The position numbers were made by a program, and so were the translations under genes. A stretch of 64,000 nt of DNA from Streptomyces sp. JB150 (lineage in GTDB: Bacteria; Actinomycetota; Actinomycetes; Streptomycetales; Streptomycetaceae), in assembly GCF_011193355.1 (NCBI RefSeq), contig NZ_CP049780.1:5065803-5129802 (forward strand). The letters are read 5' to 3'. A model generated the notes under the pieces. The model had not been told where the DNA came from and searched no databases. It worked only from the letters and a program-made list of their open reading frames with translations. Each line of letters starts with the position of its first letter. The stretch's first letter is position 1. Shown one piece after another: positions 29,697 through 38,824 of this stretch.

Positions 29697-29815
29697 CCAG
29701 TGCTCGCTGCTGCTTTCAAGCGCATCGGGGTACTGCGCGCTGCGTGCTCGGGGGCGGGAGTTGCGTACTCGCTGTACGCGCCGCCAAGCTCAGGCTGTCA
29801 GCGGGGTGGGTGATG

Positions 29816-30073
29816 TCAGGCGGAGGCCTGACGAGCCCGGTTGCGGGCGGCGCGGCGCTTCATCGCGCGGCGCTCGTCCTCGCTGAGACCACCCCAGACG
29901 CCGGAGTCCTGGCCGGACTCGAGCGCCCACTGCAGACACTGCTCGATCACCGGGCAGCGACGGCAGACGGCCTTGGCTTCCTCGATCTGCAGCAGCGCAG
30001 GACCGGTGTTGCCGATGGGGAAGAAGAGCTCGGGGTCTTCCTCGCGGCAAACGGCGTTGTGACGCCAGTCCAT
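29816..30073 (-). CDS. wblE: WhiB-family iron-sulfur regulator WblE
   Basis: 85-residue WhiB-like protein with four cluster cysteines, C9, C37, C40 and C46 (C-x2-C-x5-C), the GVWGG turn and a basic C-terminal tail (KRRAARNRARQ). WblE orthologues (WhiB1 in mycobacteria) are nearly invariant actinobacterial proteins with a nitric-oxide-sensitive 4Fe-4S cluster that bind sigma region 4. ATG 30073 is preceded by AAGGAGAGG. A long 318-bp upstream gap suggests complex transcription control. Confidence 0.95.
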   Translation of the reverse strand: MDWRHNAVCREEDPELFFPIGNTGPALLQIEEAKAVCRRCPVIEQCLQWALESGQDSGVWGGLSEDERRAMKRRAARNRARQASA

Positions 30074-30391
30074 GGCTGCTACCTCTCCTTGGTATTACGT
30101 GCAGGTTGCTTGTGAATGTGAACGCTTTCACGAATCCCTCAACAAGTGAAGGGCCGACTGCCAGGTTCCCTGGCGTGGTCCTGTGGTTTGAAGAGGGGTT
30201 CCGGTGATCTCGGAGGCCGGTCCTGCGGGCCGTCCCGATCGCCACGTAGAGACTCGCAAACCTCAGCGGCGGATACAACCCCTTCCGGAAAGTTTTTTTT
30301 GATTCCTCGGTGTCGACTAGGTCACAGCCGTACTTCCATGGGGTGGATCCTGGCCTAAACGTTCGAGTGAAAGGACTTTCGCCCCTTCTGC
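30074..30391 (-). promoter_or_regulatory. wblE leader and promoter region
   Basis: A 318-bp stretch without a gene. It contains an A8 tract (minus strand, 30292-30300) next to CTTTCCGGAAGG, and a short hairpin CCAGG-TTC-CCTGG at 30162-30174. No sigma consensus could be assigned with confidence. Confidence 0.4.
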
Positions 30392-31360
30392 TCACACAAT
30401 CACACGCAGTGCACGGCGTACGCCTGTGAACGTCACGCTCGTGCGCAGCCCCAGGTGGTCACCGTCCATCTGGAGGGGCAGGGGCACCTTCGAATGCAAG
30501 GTGAACTCGGTCAGGTCGTGCAGGGAGACGGCGTGCTTGCCCTGGGGGCCGCGCTCGGGGGACGAAGTGAGCAACTGGGTGCCATACCGGGCAACCGAGG
30601 CCGTGGACAGGCGGCTGAGACCGAATACGTCGAGCCCGGTGTCGAACGATGCCTTAGGCGACGCATACATGGGGCGATTGCCGAGGAACGTCCACGGGGC
30701 GGTGTTCGAGACTATGGACAGCACCAGATCCGTCGCCAGTTCCTCGCCGTCCCGCTCCAGCGTGATCGTCCCGTGCCGGCGGTGCGGCTCGCCGAGCAGC
30801 TGGCGCACCACCTGGCGCACGTAGAGCGCGTGCGTCGACTTCTTGCCGCGCTCGCGCTGCTGCTCGACCCGGCCGACCACGCCCGCGTCGAAGCCGAGTC
30901 CCGCGTTGAAGGTGAACCAGCGGGACGGGACCGACTCGTCGTCGCTGCCCGGCGTACCGGACGTGAGGCCCAGCCCCACCGTGCGCTCCCTGCCCTCACG
31001 CAGAGCGTCCAGCAGCACGCCGGTCGCCTCGACGGCGTCGTTGGGCAGGCCCAGCGCGCGGGCGAAGACGTTCGTGGACCCGCCGGGCACGACGGCCAGG
31101 CGCGGCAGGTTCTCCGGATCGGGGCCGGCGTGCAGCAGTCCGTTGACGACCTCGTTGACCGTCCCGTCGCCGCCGAGGGCCACGACCAGCTCGATGTCCG
31201 CACTCTGCGCCGCGTGCCGGCCCAGGTCACGAGCGTGACCGCGGTACTCGGTGGTGACCGCCTCCAGCTTCACCTCGCTCGCGAGCGCGTGGATCAGCAC
31301 ATCGCGCGTACGTGCGCTTGTGGTGGTTGCCGCCGGATTGACCACGAGAAGTGCACGCAT
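30392..31360 (-). CDS. Diacylglycerol/lipid kinase family protein
   Basis: 322-residue DAGK-catalytic-domain protein (YegS/DgkB/LCB5 family). The nucleotide-binding motif VVALGGDGTVNEVVNGL and the VVPGGSTNVFARAL segment are present, followed by the C-terminal beta-sandwich domain. ATG 31360 starts with the canonical beta-strand MRALLVVNPAA. It probably phosphorylates diacylglycerol or a related lipid at the membrane, feeding phospholipid turnover. Transcribed alone. Confidence 0.88.
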   Translation of the reverse strand: MRALLVVNPAATTTSARTRDVLIHALASEVKLEAVTTEYRGHARDLGRHAAQSADIELVVALGGDGTVNEVVNGLLHAGPDPENLPRLAVVPGGSTNVFARALGLPNDAVEATGVLLDALREGRERTVGLGLTSGTPGSDDESVPSRWFTFNAGLGFDAGVVGRVEQQRERGKKSTHALYVRQVVRQLLGEPHRRHGTITLERDGEELATDLVLSIVSNTAPWTFLGNRPMYASPKASFDTGLDVFGLSRLSTASVARYGTQLLTSSPERGPQGKHAVSLHDLTEFTLHSKVPLPLQMDGDHLGLRTSVTFTGVRRALRVIV

Positions 31361-31561
31361 GGATGGCAGCGTACCTACTGAGGGGTACCGGGCCCAGGCC
31401 GGAGTGCGGATCACCCCGGAGTTCGGGCGTGAACCTGAACACGGGGGCGCGGATCGGCCCTCCGGGCGCGCACACCCGTCCCGCCCCACCCGGACCCGCG
31501 GCGGACCTGCCCCGTCCCACCTCGCCCGCGACCCCCACCCCCCGGCCGCTACCCTGCAAGG

Positions 31562-32014
31562 GTGACCTCTGCGCGTAACCCCAGTCCCGAAGCCGTCGAC
31601 GCCGATGAGGCGGGCCCGCGTCCGGTGCGGCTGACCGCTGCCGCGGTGCTGACCGGGCTGGAGGGGCTGGCGCTGGTGGTCGGCGGGGTCTGGATGCTGG
31701 TGTTCGGGCTGACCGGGGAGCCGGACGGCCGCCGGCAGGCCGTCACCGGGGGCATCACGCTCGTCGTCCTGGCGCTGCTGCCGCTGCTCGCCGCCAAGGG
31801 GCTGCTGGCCCGGCGGAGCTGGAGTCGCGGCCCCGCCGTCATCACGCAGATCATGGCGCTGCCGGTGGCTTACAACCTGCTCCAGGCCGACAGCATGTCC
31901 ATCCCGGCGGGGATCGCGCTGGCCGTCGTCGCCGTGGCCGCGCTGGTGCTGCTGATCAACCCCGAGACGACCCGGGCCCTCGGGATCCGCGGGCCCGGCA
32001 ACGCCCGGAAGTAG
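31562..32014 (+). CDS. Small four-helix membrane protein
   Basis: 150 residues from GTG 31562 with four hydrophobic segments (about 22-45, 58-80, 85-105, 110-135) and a polar N-terminus. No known domain is recognised; similar proteins occur throughout Streptomyces. TACCCT at 31550-31555 lies 6 bp before the start, so the mRNA is probably leaderless. It ends 3 bp from the sigH stop on the opposite strand. Confidence 0.8.
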   Translation: MTSARNPSPEAVDADEAGPRPVRLTAAAVLTGLEGLALVVGGVWMLVFGLTGEPDGRRQAVTGGITLVVLALLPLLAAKGLLARRSWSRGPAVITQIMALPVAYNLLQADSMSIPAGIALAVVAVAALVLLINPETTRALGIRGPGNARK

Positions 32015-32017
32015 CCG

Positions 32018-33169
32018 TCACTCCTCGACGAGGAGCTTCTCCCGCAGCTGCGCCAGGGTGCGCGCCAGCAGCCGGGAGACGTGCATCTGCGAGATGCCGA
32101 CCTCCTGCGCGATCTGCGACTGGGTCATGTTCCCGAAGAACCGCAGCAGCAGGATCCGCTTCTCGCGCGGCGGCAGGTCCTCCAGCAGCGGCTTGAGCGA
32201 CTCCCGGTACTCGACGCCCTCCAGCGCCTCGTCCTCCGCGCCCAGGGTGTCCGCGACCGCCGGGGACTCGTCGTCGGTGTCGGGGACGTCCAGGGACAGC
32301 GTGGAGTACGCGTTGGCGGACTCCAGGCCCTCCAGGACCTCCTCCTCCGAGATCGCCAGCTTCTCGGCCAGCTCGTGCACCGTGGGGGAGCGGCCGTGCA
32401 GCTGGGACAGCTCCGCCGTCGCCGTGGTCAGCGACAGCCGCAGCTCCTGAAGCCGCCGCGGCACCCGCACCGCCCAGCCCTTGTCCCGGAAGTGCCGCTT
32501 GATCTCACCGACGACCGTCGGCGTCGCGTACGTCGAGAACTCCACGCCGCGGTCCGGGTCGAAGCGGTCGACCGACTTGATCAGCCCGATGGTGGCGACC
32601 TGCGTGAGGTCGTCCAGCGGCTCGCCCCGGTTGCGGAAGCGGCGCGCGAGGTGCTCGACGAGCGGCAGGTGCATCCGGACCAGCCGGTTGCGCAGCTCCG
32701 CGTACTCCGGGCTGCCCTGCGGCAAGGAGCGCAGCTCGATGAACAGGGCACGCGCCCCGCTGCGGTCCTGAGGGTCGTGATGCGCGGCCGGCGTGCTGCG
32801 CGCGGCCGGCGCGTCGTCCTCGGAATGTCGCTCGTGCTCGCTCATCGTCCCGCCCGTCGCCCTTCCCCGAGCCCGCGCCTCGGCCCGGACAGGGGAGCCC
32901 CCGTTCCGCCGCTCCGAAGGCGCGCCCTGCACGGCACTGTCCTGATTCCGCTGCCCGTCGCCGGGGAAGTCCGCCCGAGGGGTGTCCTCCTCCGGGTGCG
33001 GCCGGGCCTGCTCGGGGATGCCGTCGATGCCGTCCGCCATGCGTCGGGAACCGTCCGGACCGCTCGGAGTCTCCGGGCTGCCCGAAGACGCCGGCCCGCC
33101 CATGCCCTCGGCCGGCAGCTCCCGTGTGCCGCGCTCTTCGTCCCGCACCGGCCCGTCCCCGTTCCTCAC
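32018..33169 (-). CDS. sigH: Stress-response sigma factor SigH (SigB/SigF family)
   Basis: Group III sigma factor of osmotic stress and septation. The long form starts at GTG 33169, overlapping the ushX stop (GTGA), and has 383 residues. A short form of 275 residues can start at ATG 32845 (MSEHERHS). The 108-residue extension is acidic, disordered and unlike sigma factors. Region 2 (DDLTQVATIGLIKSVDRFDP), region 3 and region 4 (PPREKRILLLRFFGNMTQSQ, then VGISQMHVSRLL) are complete. Several SigH sizes are known in S. coelicolor. The anti-sigma gene is immediately upstream. Confidence 0.93.
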   Translation of the reverse strand: MRNGDGPVRDEERGTRELPAEGMGGPASSGSPETPSGPDGSRRMADGIDGIPEQARPHPEEDTPRADFPGDGQRNQDSAVQGAPSERRNGGSPVRAEARARGRATGGTMSEHERHSEDDAPAARSTPAAHHDPQDRSGARALFIELRSLPQGSPEYAELRNRLVRMHLPLVEHLARRFRNRGEPLDDLTQVATIGLIKSVDRFDPDRGVEFSTYATPTVVGEIKRHFRDKGWAVRVPRRLQELRLSLTTATAELSQLHGRSPTVHELAEKLAISEEEVLEGLESANAYSTLSLDVPDTDDESPAVADTLGAEDEALEGVEYRESLKPLLEDLPPREKRILLLRFFGNMTQSQIAQEVGISQMHVSRLLARTLAQLREKLLVEE

Positions 33170-33579
33170 GCCGGCCCGGGTCCCGCGCCGCGCTGTTTGT
33201 AGAGGCTGATCGAAACGGTCTTGTCCTCGTCCACGGCGGAGGAGACCTTGCCGGCGAGGGCGGACAGCACGGTCCAGGCGAAGGTGTCCCGCGAGGGGGC
33301 GTGACCGTCCGTGGTCGGCGCGGAGACGGTGACCTCCAGCGAGTCGTCGACGAGCCGGAAGACACAGCTGAGCACCGAGCCGGGCACGGCCTGCTGCAGC
33401 AGGATCGCGCAGGCCTCGTCCACCGCGATGCGCAGGTCCTCGATCTCGTCGAGGGTGAAGTCCAAACGGGCCGCGAGGCCGGCCGTGGCCGTCCGCAGCA
33501 CCGACAGGTAGGCACCCGCAGCCGGCAGCCGGACTTCGACGAAGTCCTGGGTCGCGGGCTCGCCTGCGATGTGGGACAC
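33166..33579 (-). CDS. ushX: RsbW-type anti-sigma factor (UshX/PrsH)
   Basis: 137-residue ATPase-fold anti-sigma protein that sequesters SigH. GHKL-type elements include LRIAVDEACAILLQ (N-box region, with Asp/Glu in place of the usual Asn) and a C-terminal LSALAGKVSSAVDED region. GTG 33579 was preferred over a TTG at 33591 because GGAGG lies 5 bp before it. The stop overlaps the GTG of sigH, so sigma and anti-sigma are co-translated. Confidence 0.9.
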   Translation of the reverse strand: MSHIAGEPATQDFVEVRLPAAGAYLSVLRTATAGLAARLDFTLDEIEDLRIAVDEACAILLQQAVPGSVLSCVFRLVDDSLEVTVSAPTTDGHAPSRDTFAWTVLSALAGKVSSAVDEDKTVSISLYKQRGAGPGPA

Positions 33580-33853
33580 CCTCACCTCCAAGGTGGTACA
33601 AGCTTTACGGGGCCGAGGGTCGCCCCCCGGGGTAACGCGATGTGTGGTTCAGCGGTGACGCTACCGCGCTCTCGATTTTCCTGTCCCGGGACCCCAACCC
33701 CCTGCTGTCACTCATAGTAAACACCTGAACACGCACAGTGGCTAGAGGGTGGGCGGACCCAATTCGGAACAGGGCGCGCCGGGTTGACGTACCCCGGCGT
33801 CAGACGCTCGAACCGTCCGGATCCCAGTGTCCGGAACCCGGGTCACGAGCGGG
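33580..33853 (-). promoter_or_regulatory. Promoter region of ushX-sigH
   Basis: 274 bp between the ushX start and the zinc-finger gene, with no open gene. In S. coelicolor this region carries several sigH promoters. A BldD-like half-site TGTCACTCATAG occurs near 33706-33717. No -35/-10 pair is asserted. Confidence 0.35.
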
Positions 33854-34114
33854 TCACACCAGCACGTGGTCCACGAAGCACCAACGCCAATTCTCACCCG
33901 GCTCGAACGTGCGCATCACCGGGTGCCCCGACTTCTCGTGGTGCTCGGTGGCGTGCCGCCCCGGCGAGGAGTCGCAGCAGCCGACGTGACCGCAGGTGAG
34001 GCACAGCCGCAGCTGCACCGGGTGCGTACCGGCCGCCAGGCACTCCGGGCACGTCTCGCTCAGCGCGGAGGGCTCCGGGTGCGGCAGCGCGTCGGCGTGC
34101 GTGCACTGTTTCAT
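33854..34114 (-). CDS. UBP-type zinc-finger protein
   Basis: 86-residue protein consisting of one ZnF-UBP domain. Cys and His ligands are arranged as C-x2-C (CPEC), C-x2-C (CLTCGHVGCC), and HATEHHEKSGHPV. ATG 34114 (MKQCTHAD) is supported by the cysteine/histidine pair at the start. In eukaryotes this fold binds the ubiquitin C-terminus. Bacterial copies are widespread in actinomycetes and their ligand is unknown. It lies between sigH/ushX and the antiporter. Confidence 0.87.
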   Translation of the reverse strand: MKQCTHADALPHPEPSALSETCPECLAAGTHPVQLRLCLTCGHVGCCDSSPGRHATEHHEKSGHPVMRTFEPGENWRWCFVDHVLV

Positions 34115-34175
34115 GAGTGCCAGATTACGACGGGTGTGCGGATCACCGCGCGGAGAACGAGAGCGGGCGAAAGCC

Positions 34176-35771
34176 ATGGACGTGATGCCCCTGCTGTTGC
34201 TGGTGGCCGGAAGCGCGGCGGTCGCCGCGGCCGGCCGCCGCACCCCGGTGCCGGCGCCGCTGCTGCTGGTCGCGGCCGGTCTGGCGGTGTCGTACGTGCC
34301 CGGCGTGCCCGACTACACCCTCGACCCGCACATCGTCCTGCCGCTGCTGCTGCCCCCGCTGCTGCACACCGCCGCCATCGACAGCTCCTACCTCGACCTG
34401 CGCGCCCAACTGCGGCCCGTCGCCCTGCTCTCCGTCGGGTACGTGCTCTTCGCGACCGTCGTCGTCGGCTGGGCGGCCTATCTGCTCGTGCCCGGCCTGC
34501 CGCTGACCGCAGCGCTGGTGCTGGGCGCGGTGGTGGCACCGCCGGACGCGGTCGCGGCCACCGCGATCGCCCGCCGCGTGGGACTGCCCTCCCGGGTCAC
34601 CACCATCCTCCAGGGCGAGTCCCTGGTGAACGACGCCACCGCGATCACCGCCTACCGCGTGGCCCTCGCCGCCGCCGTCGGCGAGGGCGCCACCTGGGCC
34701 GGAGGCATCGGCGAGTTCCTGATCGCGGCGGTCGGCGGCATCGGCATCGGGCTGCTGCTGATGGTGCCGATCCACTGGCTGCGCACCCACCTCAAGGAGG
34801 CGCTGCTGCAGAACACGCTCTCCCTGCTGATCCCGTTCGTCGCCTACGGCGTCGCGGAGCAGGTGCACGCCTCCGGCGTCCTCGCGGTCGTGGTCGTCGC
34901 CCTGTATCTCGGCCACCGCGCGTGGGAGGTCGATTTCGCCACCCGCCTCCAGGAGGACGCGGTGTGGAAGATGGTCGCCTTCGTCCTGGAGTCCTCCGTG
35001 TTCGCCCTCATCGGGCTGCAACTGCCCGTCGTCCTGCGCGGTCTGGGGGAGTACGAGGGCGCGGACGCCGCCTGGTACGCGGTCGCCCTCTTCCTCGTCG
35101 TGGTCGTCGCCCGGTTCGTGTGGGTCTACCCGGCGACGTTCCTGCCGCGAGCGCTGTCCGCGCGGATCCGCGCACGCGAGGACAACCCCACCTGGAAGGG
35201 CGCGTTCATCATCTCCTGGGCCGGTATGCGCGGCGTGGTCTCCCTCGCCATCGCCTTCTCCATCCCGGCGACGATGCACGGCGGCGAGGACTTCCCGGGC
35301 CGCAACCTCATCCTCTTCCTGACCTTCACCACCGTCATCGGCACCCTCGTCGTCCAGGGCCTCACCCTGCCGCCGCTCATCCGCCTGCTGCGCCTGCCCG
35401 GCCGCGACGCCCAGGCCGAGACGCTCGCCGAGGCCAACGCCCAGGCGCAGGCCTCCCGCGCCGCCGAACAGCGCCTCGACGAACTCCTCGCCGACGAGGC
35501 CAACGCCCTCCCCGGTCCGCTCGCCGACCGCCTGCGCACCGTCCTCGAACGCCGCCGCAACGCCGTCTGGGAACGCCTCGGCCAGCCCAACCCCGTCACC
35601 GGGGAGACCGCCGACGACACCTACCGCCGGCTCGCGCGGGAGATGATCGGCGCCGAGCGGGAGGTCTTCGTCAGGCTGCGGGACCTGCGGTACATCGACG
35701 ACGAGATGCTGCGCACGCTGCTGCGCCGGCTCGACCTGGAGGAAGCGGCGGCGTACCGCGAGGCGACGTGA
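34176..35771 (+). CDS. CPA1-family Na+/H+ antiporter
   Basis: 531-residue NhaP/NHE-type antiporter with about 12 transmembrane helices to residue 405. Key charged residues are in VAPPDAVAATAIARR and QGESLVNDATAI, the conserved ND/DA ion-binding motifs. An alpha-helical cytoplasmic tail of about 130 residues follows (ETLAEANAQAQASRAAEQRL), probably regulatory. ATG 34176 is used. Position near the osmotic-stress sigma SigH suggests a role in salt or pH homeostasis. Direct SigH control is not shown by a clear promoter. Confidence 0.9.
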   Translation: MDVMPLLLLVAGSAAVAAAGRRTPVPAPLLLVAAGLAVSYVPGVPDYTLDPHIVLPLLLPPLLHTAAIDSSYLDLRAQLRPVALLSVGYVLFATVVVGWAAYLLVPGLPLTAALVLGAVVAPPDAVAATAIARRVGLPSRVTTILQGESLVNDATAITAYRVALAAAVGEGATWAGGIGEFLIAAVGGIGIGLLLMVPIHWLRTHLKEALLQNTLSLLIPFVAYGVAEQVHASGVLAVVVVALYLGHRAWEVDFATRLQEDAVWKMVAFVLESSVFALIGLQLPVVLRGLGEYEGADAAWYAVALFLVVVVARFVWVYPATFLPRALSARIRAREDNPTWKGAFIISWAGMRGVVSLAIAFSIPATMHGGEDFPGRNLILFLTFTTVIGTLVVQGLTLPPLIRLLRLPGRDAQAETLAEANAQAQASRAAEQRLDELLADEANALPGPLADRLRTVLERRRNAVWERLGQPNPVTGETADDTYRRLAREMIGAEREVFVRLRDLRYIDDEMLRTLLRRLDLEEAAAYREAT

Positions 35772-35911
35772 TGTGATGCGAGGTGCGCTGTCAGTGCCCG
35801 GGGGGATGATGGATCCCGCGGGGACGAAGCGGCCGGACACACCCGGCGGACACGCAGCGCACGGCACCACACGGCAGTACACGTACGGGACTTGGTGACG
35901 CGGGGGGCTAG

Positions 35912-38824
35912 GTGACCGGCACCACACAGCGGTACTTCATCAGTTACGCGGGCGCCGACCGCTCCTGGGCCGAGTGGGTGGGCTATCACCTGGAGCGGCA
36001 CGGCCACCGCGTCCTGCTCGACGTGTGGGACTGGCGCACCGGCGACGACTTCGTGCAGCGCATGGACGAGGGCCTGCGCCAGGCCGACGCGGTCGTCGCC
36101 CTCTTCTCCAAGTCGTACTTCGAGCCCGGCCGGTGGACGAACGAGGAGTGGACCGCCGTCGTCGCCCGCCGCGACCGCGTCATCCCGCTCGCCGTCGAAC
36201 CGCTCACCAACCACGACGTCCCCGCGATGCTCGCCACCAAGGTCCGCAAGGACCTGCACGGCCTGGACGAGGACGACGCCCTGGCGGCCCTGCTCACGGC
36301 GGTCGACGGGGGCGGCCGGCCGAGCGGGCCGCCGCCGTTCCCGGGCGGCGCCGCAGCCGCGCCGCAGACCCCGGCTCAGCCGAGGGCGACGGGCACGGCA
36401 GCGGAGGCACCGCGCCTGCCGGGCAGCACCAAGCGCGCGGAGGTGTGGAACGTACGCCGCAAGAACACGGACTTCTCCGGCCGGGAGGCCGTGCTGGTCG
36501 CGCTGCGCGAGGGCCTGCTCGACGGCGACGACACCGCGGTCTACGCCCTCCACGGGCTGGGCGGCATCGGCAAGAGCCAGATCGCCCTGGAGTACGCCCA
36601 CCGCTTCGCCGACCAGTACGACCTGGTGTGGTGGATCGACGCCGAGCAGGCCGACCAACTGCCCGTGCACTACACCGAACTGGCGGACCGGGTCGGGATC
36701 GCCAACCCCGAGGCCGGCGCCGAGCACAACGCCCGTGCGCTCCTCCAGCACCTGCGGGAGCGGCCGCGCTGGCTGATCATCCTGGACAACGCGGAGAACC
36801 CCGGCGCCGTGGAGAACTGGCTCCCCGAGGGGCCCGGCCACGTCCTGATCACCTCCCGCAACCCGCACTGGCGTGGCATCGCCCGCCCCCTGGCCCTCGA
36901 CGTCTTCACCCGCGAGGACTCCCTCGCCTACCTCCGCAATCGCATCCCCGGCATCCCCGAGGAACAGGCCGCCGTCCTGGCCGGCGACCTCGGCGACCTG
37001 CCGCTGGCCCTCGCCCAGGCGGCGGGCGTCATCGGCAACGGCATGACCGTGGACCGCTACCGCCGCCTGCTGACCGAGAGCACCGCGCGGATCCTCCAGG
37101 AGGGCGAGGTCCCCGGCTATCCGGCATCCCTCGCCGCCACGGTCGGCATCGCCACGAAGGACCTGTCCGAGGGCCACCCGGACGCGGCGGCGCTGCTGCG
37201 CCTGGCCGCCTTCCTCGGCCCCGAGCCGATCCCGACCGCCTGGCTGGAGGAGGCGCGGCCCCGCCTGAGGACCATCCCCGGCGATCCGGCGGACCCCCTG
37301 TGGCTTCAGTCGGCGCTTCCGGCCCTGAGCGGCTTCGGACTGGCCCGCATCGATCACGAGGCCTTCCAGATCCACCGGCTGACCCAGGCGGTGCTGCGCG
37401 ACCAGGTCGACGCGGCGGAGACCGGGGCGGTGCAGGACGATGCGGCGGCGGTGCTCGCCGCCGTGACGCCCGGCGAGGCGGAACGGCCGGAGAACTGGCC
37501 GACGTGGGCCGGCCTCACGTCCCACCTCACCGCGCGTCACTTCGACGTCACCGCGCGGGCCGAACTCCGGCCGGCCCTGCGGGAGGCCATCTCCTTCCTG
37601 ATCCGCAGCGGACAGCCACGACAGGCACGCGAGCTGGGCGAGCCGCTGCGCGAGTCGTGGATCGCCCAGCTGGGCCCCGACCACTCCGACGTTCTGATGT
37701 GTACGCAGTACCTGGGGCACGCGACCGCGGATCTGGGCGACCTTCGGGGCGCGCGACCCATCATCGAGGACACACTGGCGCGGCGGCGACGCACCCTCGG
37801 GGACGACCACGAGGACACGCTCAGGTCCGCGAACGATCTGGCTGTCATCCTGGCTCAGCTCGGCGACGAGGAAGAAGCTCTCGCGATCAGCGGCGACACG
37901 CTCGTCCGCCGCCGTCGGATCCTCGGCGAGGACCACCCGCACACGCTTCAGTCCGCCAGCAACTACGGAGGCCACCTCACCGCGCAGGAGCGTTTCCAGG
38001 AGGCCCGTGACATCAACGAGAGGACCCTGGTGACCTGCCGCCGAGTCCTCGGGGAAGACCACCCCACCACACTGGCGACCGCGATCAACCTCGGTCACGC
38101 GCTCAGTGAGATGGGAGAGGGCAGGAAGGCCCGGAGCCTGCTCGACGGCACGCTGCACCACTGCCGGACCTCGCTGGGCGAGGACCACCCCATCACCCTT
38201 CGTGCCAGCCACAGCCTGGGGCGCATACTCTCCGTGATGGGCGCGCACGTCGAAGCCCGCGCGTTGGCGCAAGTCACCCTCGCCCGCTCCCGCCGGGTCC
38301 TCGGCGAGAACCACCCCGACACCCTCTCGCTGGCGAGCGCGCTGGCCAACGCGATGACCAACCTGGGCGAGTTCACGGAGGCGCGCCGCCTCGCCGAGGA
38401 CACGCTGGAGAGGCGGCGCCGAACCCTCGGCCCCGAGCATCCGGACTGCTTCGTGTCCGCGCACAACCTCGCGTGGACCCTGCATCAGCAAGGCGACTGT
38501 CAAGCGGCCCGGCGCCTGTACGAGGACACGCTGGCCCGCCGCCGTGAGGCCCTGGGGCCCGACCACCGGGACACCCTGAGAACCGCCCACGGCCTGGGCA
38601 TCACGCTGCTGAAACTGCGCGCCTACGCGGAGGCCGCGAAGCTGCTGGAGGACGCCCGGCTCCGGCTGCGCAGCCTGTACGGCGAGGACGGCAGCCCGAC
38701 GCTGCGTACGACTCGGGCCCTCGCCGACGCCTACACCGGCATGGGCAAGAAGTACAAGGCTCAGAAGCTGCTCGCCGGGAACAAGAAGGCCCCCCGCACA
38801 TTCGGCCGCCGCAAGAAGCGCTAA
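35912..38824 (+). CDS. TIR/NB-ARC/TPR STAND protein
   Basis: 970-residue protein from GTG 35912. Residues 5-125 form a TIR domain (YFISYAGADRSWAEW, FSKSYFEPGRWTNEEW; candidate catalytic Glu78/79). A Pro/Ala linker is followed by an NB-ARC NTPase with Walker A GLGGIGKS (215-222), Walker B LIILDN (288-293), TSR (314-316) and GDLPLAL (361-367). Residues 590-950 contain about nine 42-residue kinesin-light-chain-type TPRs with core LGEDHPxTL. This is the architecture of bacterial NLR-like sensors: the TPRs sense, the NB-ARC oligomerises, and the TIR may cleave NAD+. Single gene; stop overlaps the convergent PLP gene by 4 bp. Confidence 0.9.
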   Translation: MTGTTQRYFISYAGADRSWAEWVGYHLERHGHRVLLDVWDWRTGDDFVQRMDEGLRQADAVVALFSKSYFEPGRWTNEEWTAVVARRDRVIPLAVEPLTNHDVPAMLATKVRKDLHGLDEDDALAALLTAVDGGGRPSGPPPFPGGAAAAPQTPAQPRATGTAAEAPRLPGSTKRAEVWNVRRKNTDFSGREAVLVALREGLLDGDDTAVYALHGLGGIGKSQIALEYAHRFADQYDLVWWIDAEQADQLPVHYTELADRVGIANPEAGAEHNARALLQHLRERPRWLIILDNAENPGAVENWLPEGPGHVLITSRNPHWRGIARPLALDVFTREDSLAYLRNRIPGIPEEQAAVLAGDLGDLPLALAQAAGVIGNGMTVDRYRRLLTESTARILQEGEVPGYPASLAATVGIATKDLSEGHPDAAALLRLAAFLGPEPIPTAWLEEARPRLRTIPGDPADPLWLQSALPALSGFGLARIDHEAFQIHRLTQAVLRDQVDAAETGAVQDDAAAVLAAVTPGEAERPENWPTWAGLTSHLTARHFDVTARAELRPALREAISFLIRSGQPRQARELGEPLRESWIAQLGPDHSDVLMCTQYLGHATADLGDLRGARPIIEDTLARRRRTLGDDHEDTLRSANDLAVILAQLGDEEEALAISGDTLVRRRRILGEDHPHTLQSASNYGGHLTAQERFQEARDINERTLVTCRRVLGEDHPTTLATAINLGHALSEMGEGRKARSLLDGTLHHCRTSLGEDHPITLRASHSLGRILSVMGAHVEARALAQVTLARSRRVLGENHPDTLSLASALANAMTNLGEFTEARRLAEDTLERRRRTLGPEHPDCFVSAHNLAWTLHQQGDCQAARRLYEDTLARRREALGPDHRDTLRTAHGLGITLLKLRAYAEAAKLLEDARLRLRSLYGEDGSPTLRTTRALADAYTGMGKKYKAQKLLAGNKKAPRTFGRRKKR

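Noticed and set aside
30270..30306. SigR-like GGAATC ... GTT upstream of wblE
   Set aside because: The spacer is 22 bp, outside the 18-19 bp required.
35621..38590. 989-codon open frame on the minus strand opposite the TIR/NB-ARC/TPR gene
   Set aside because: Its apparent repeats simply mirror the TPR repeats of the real gene. No domain of its own.
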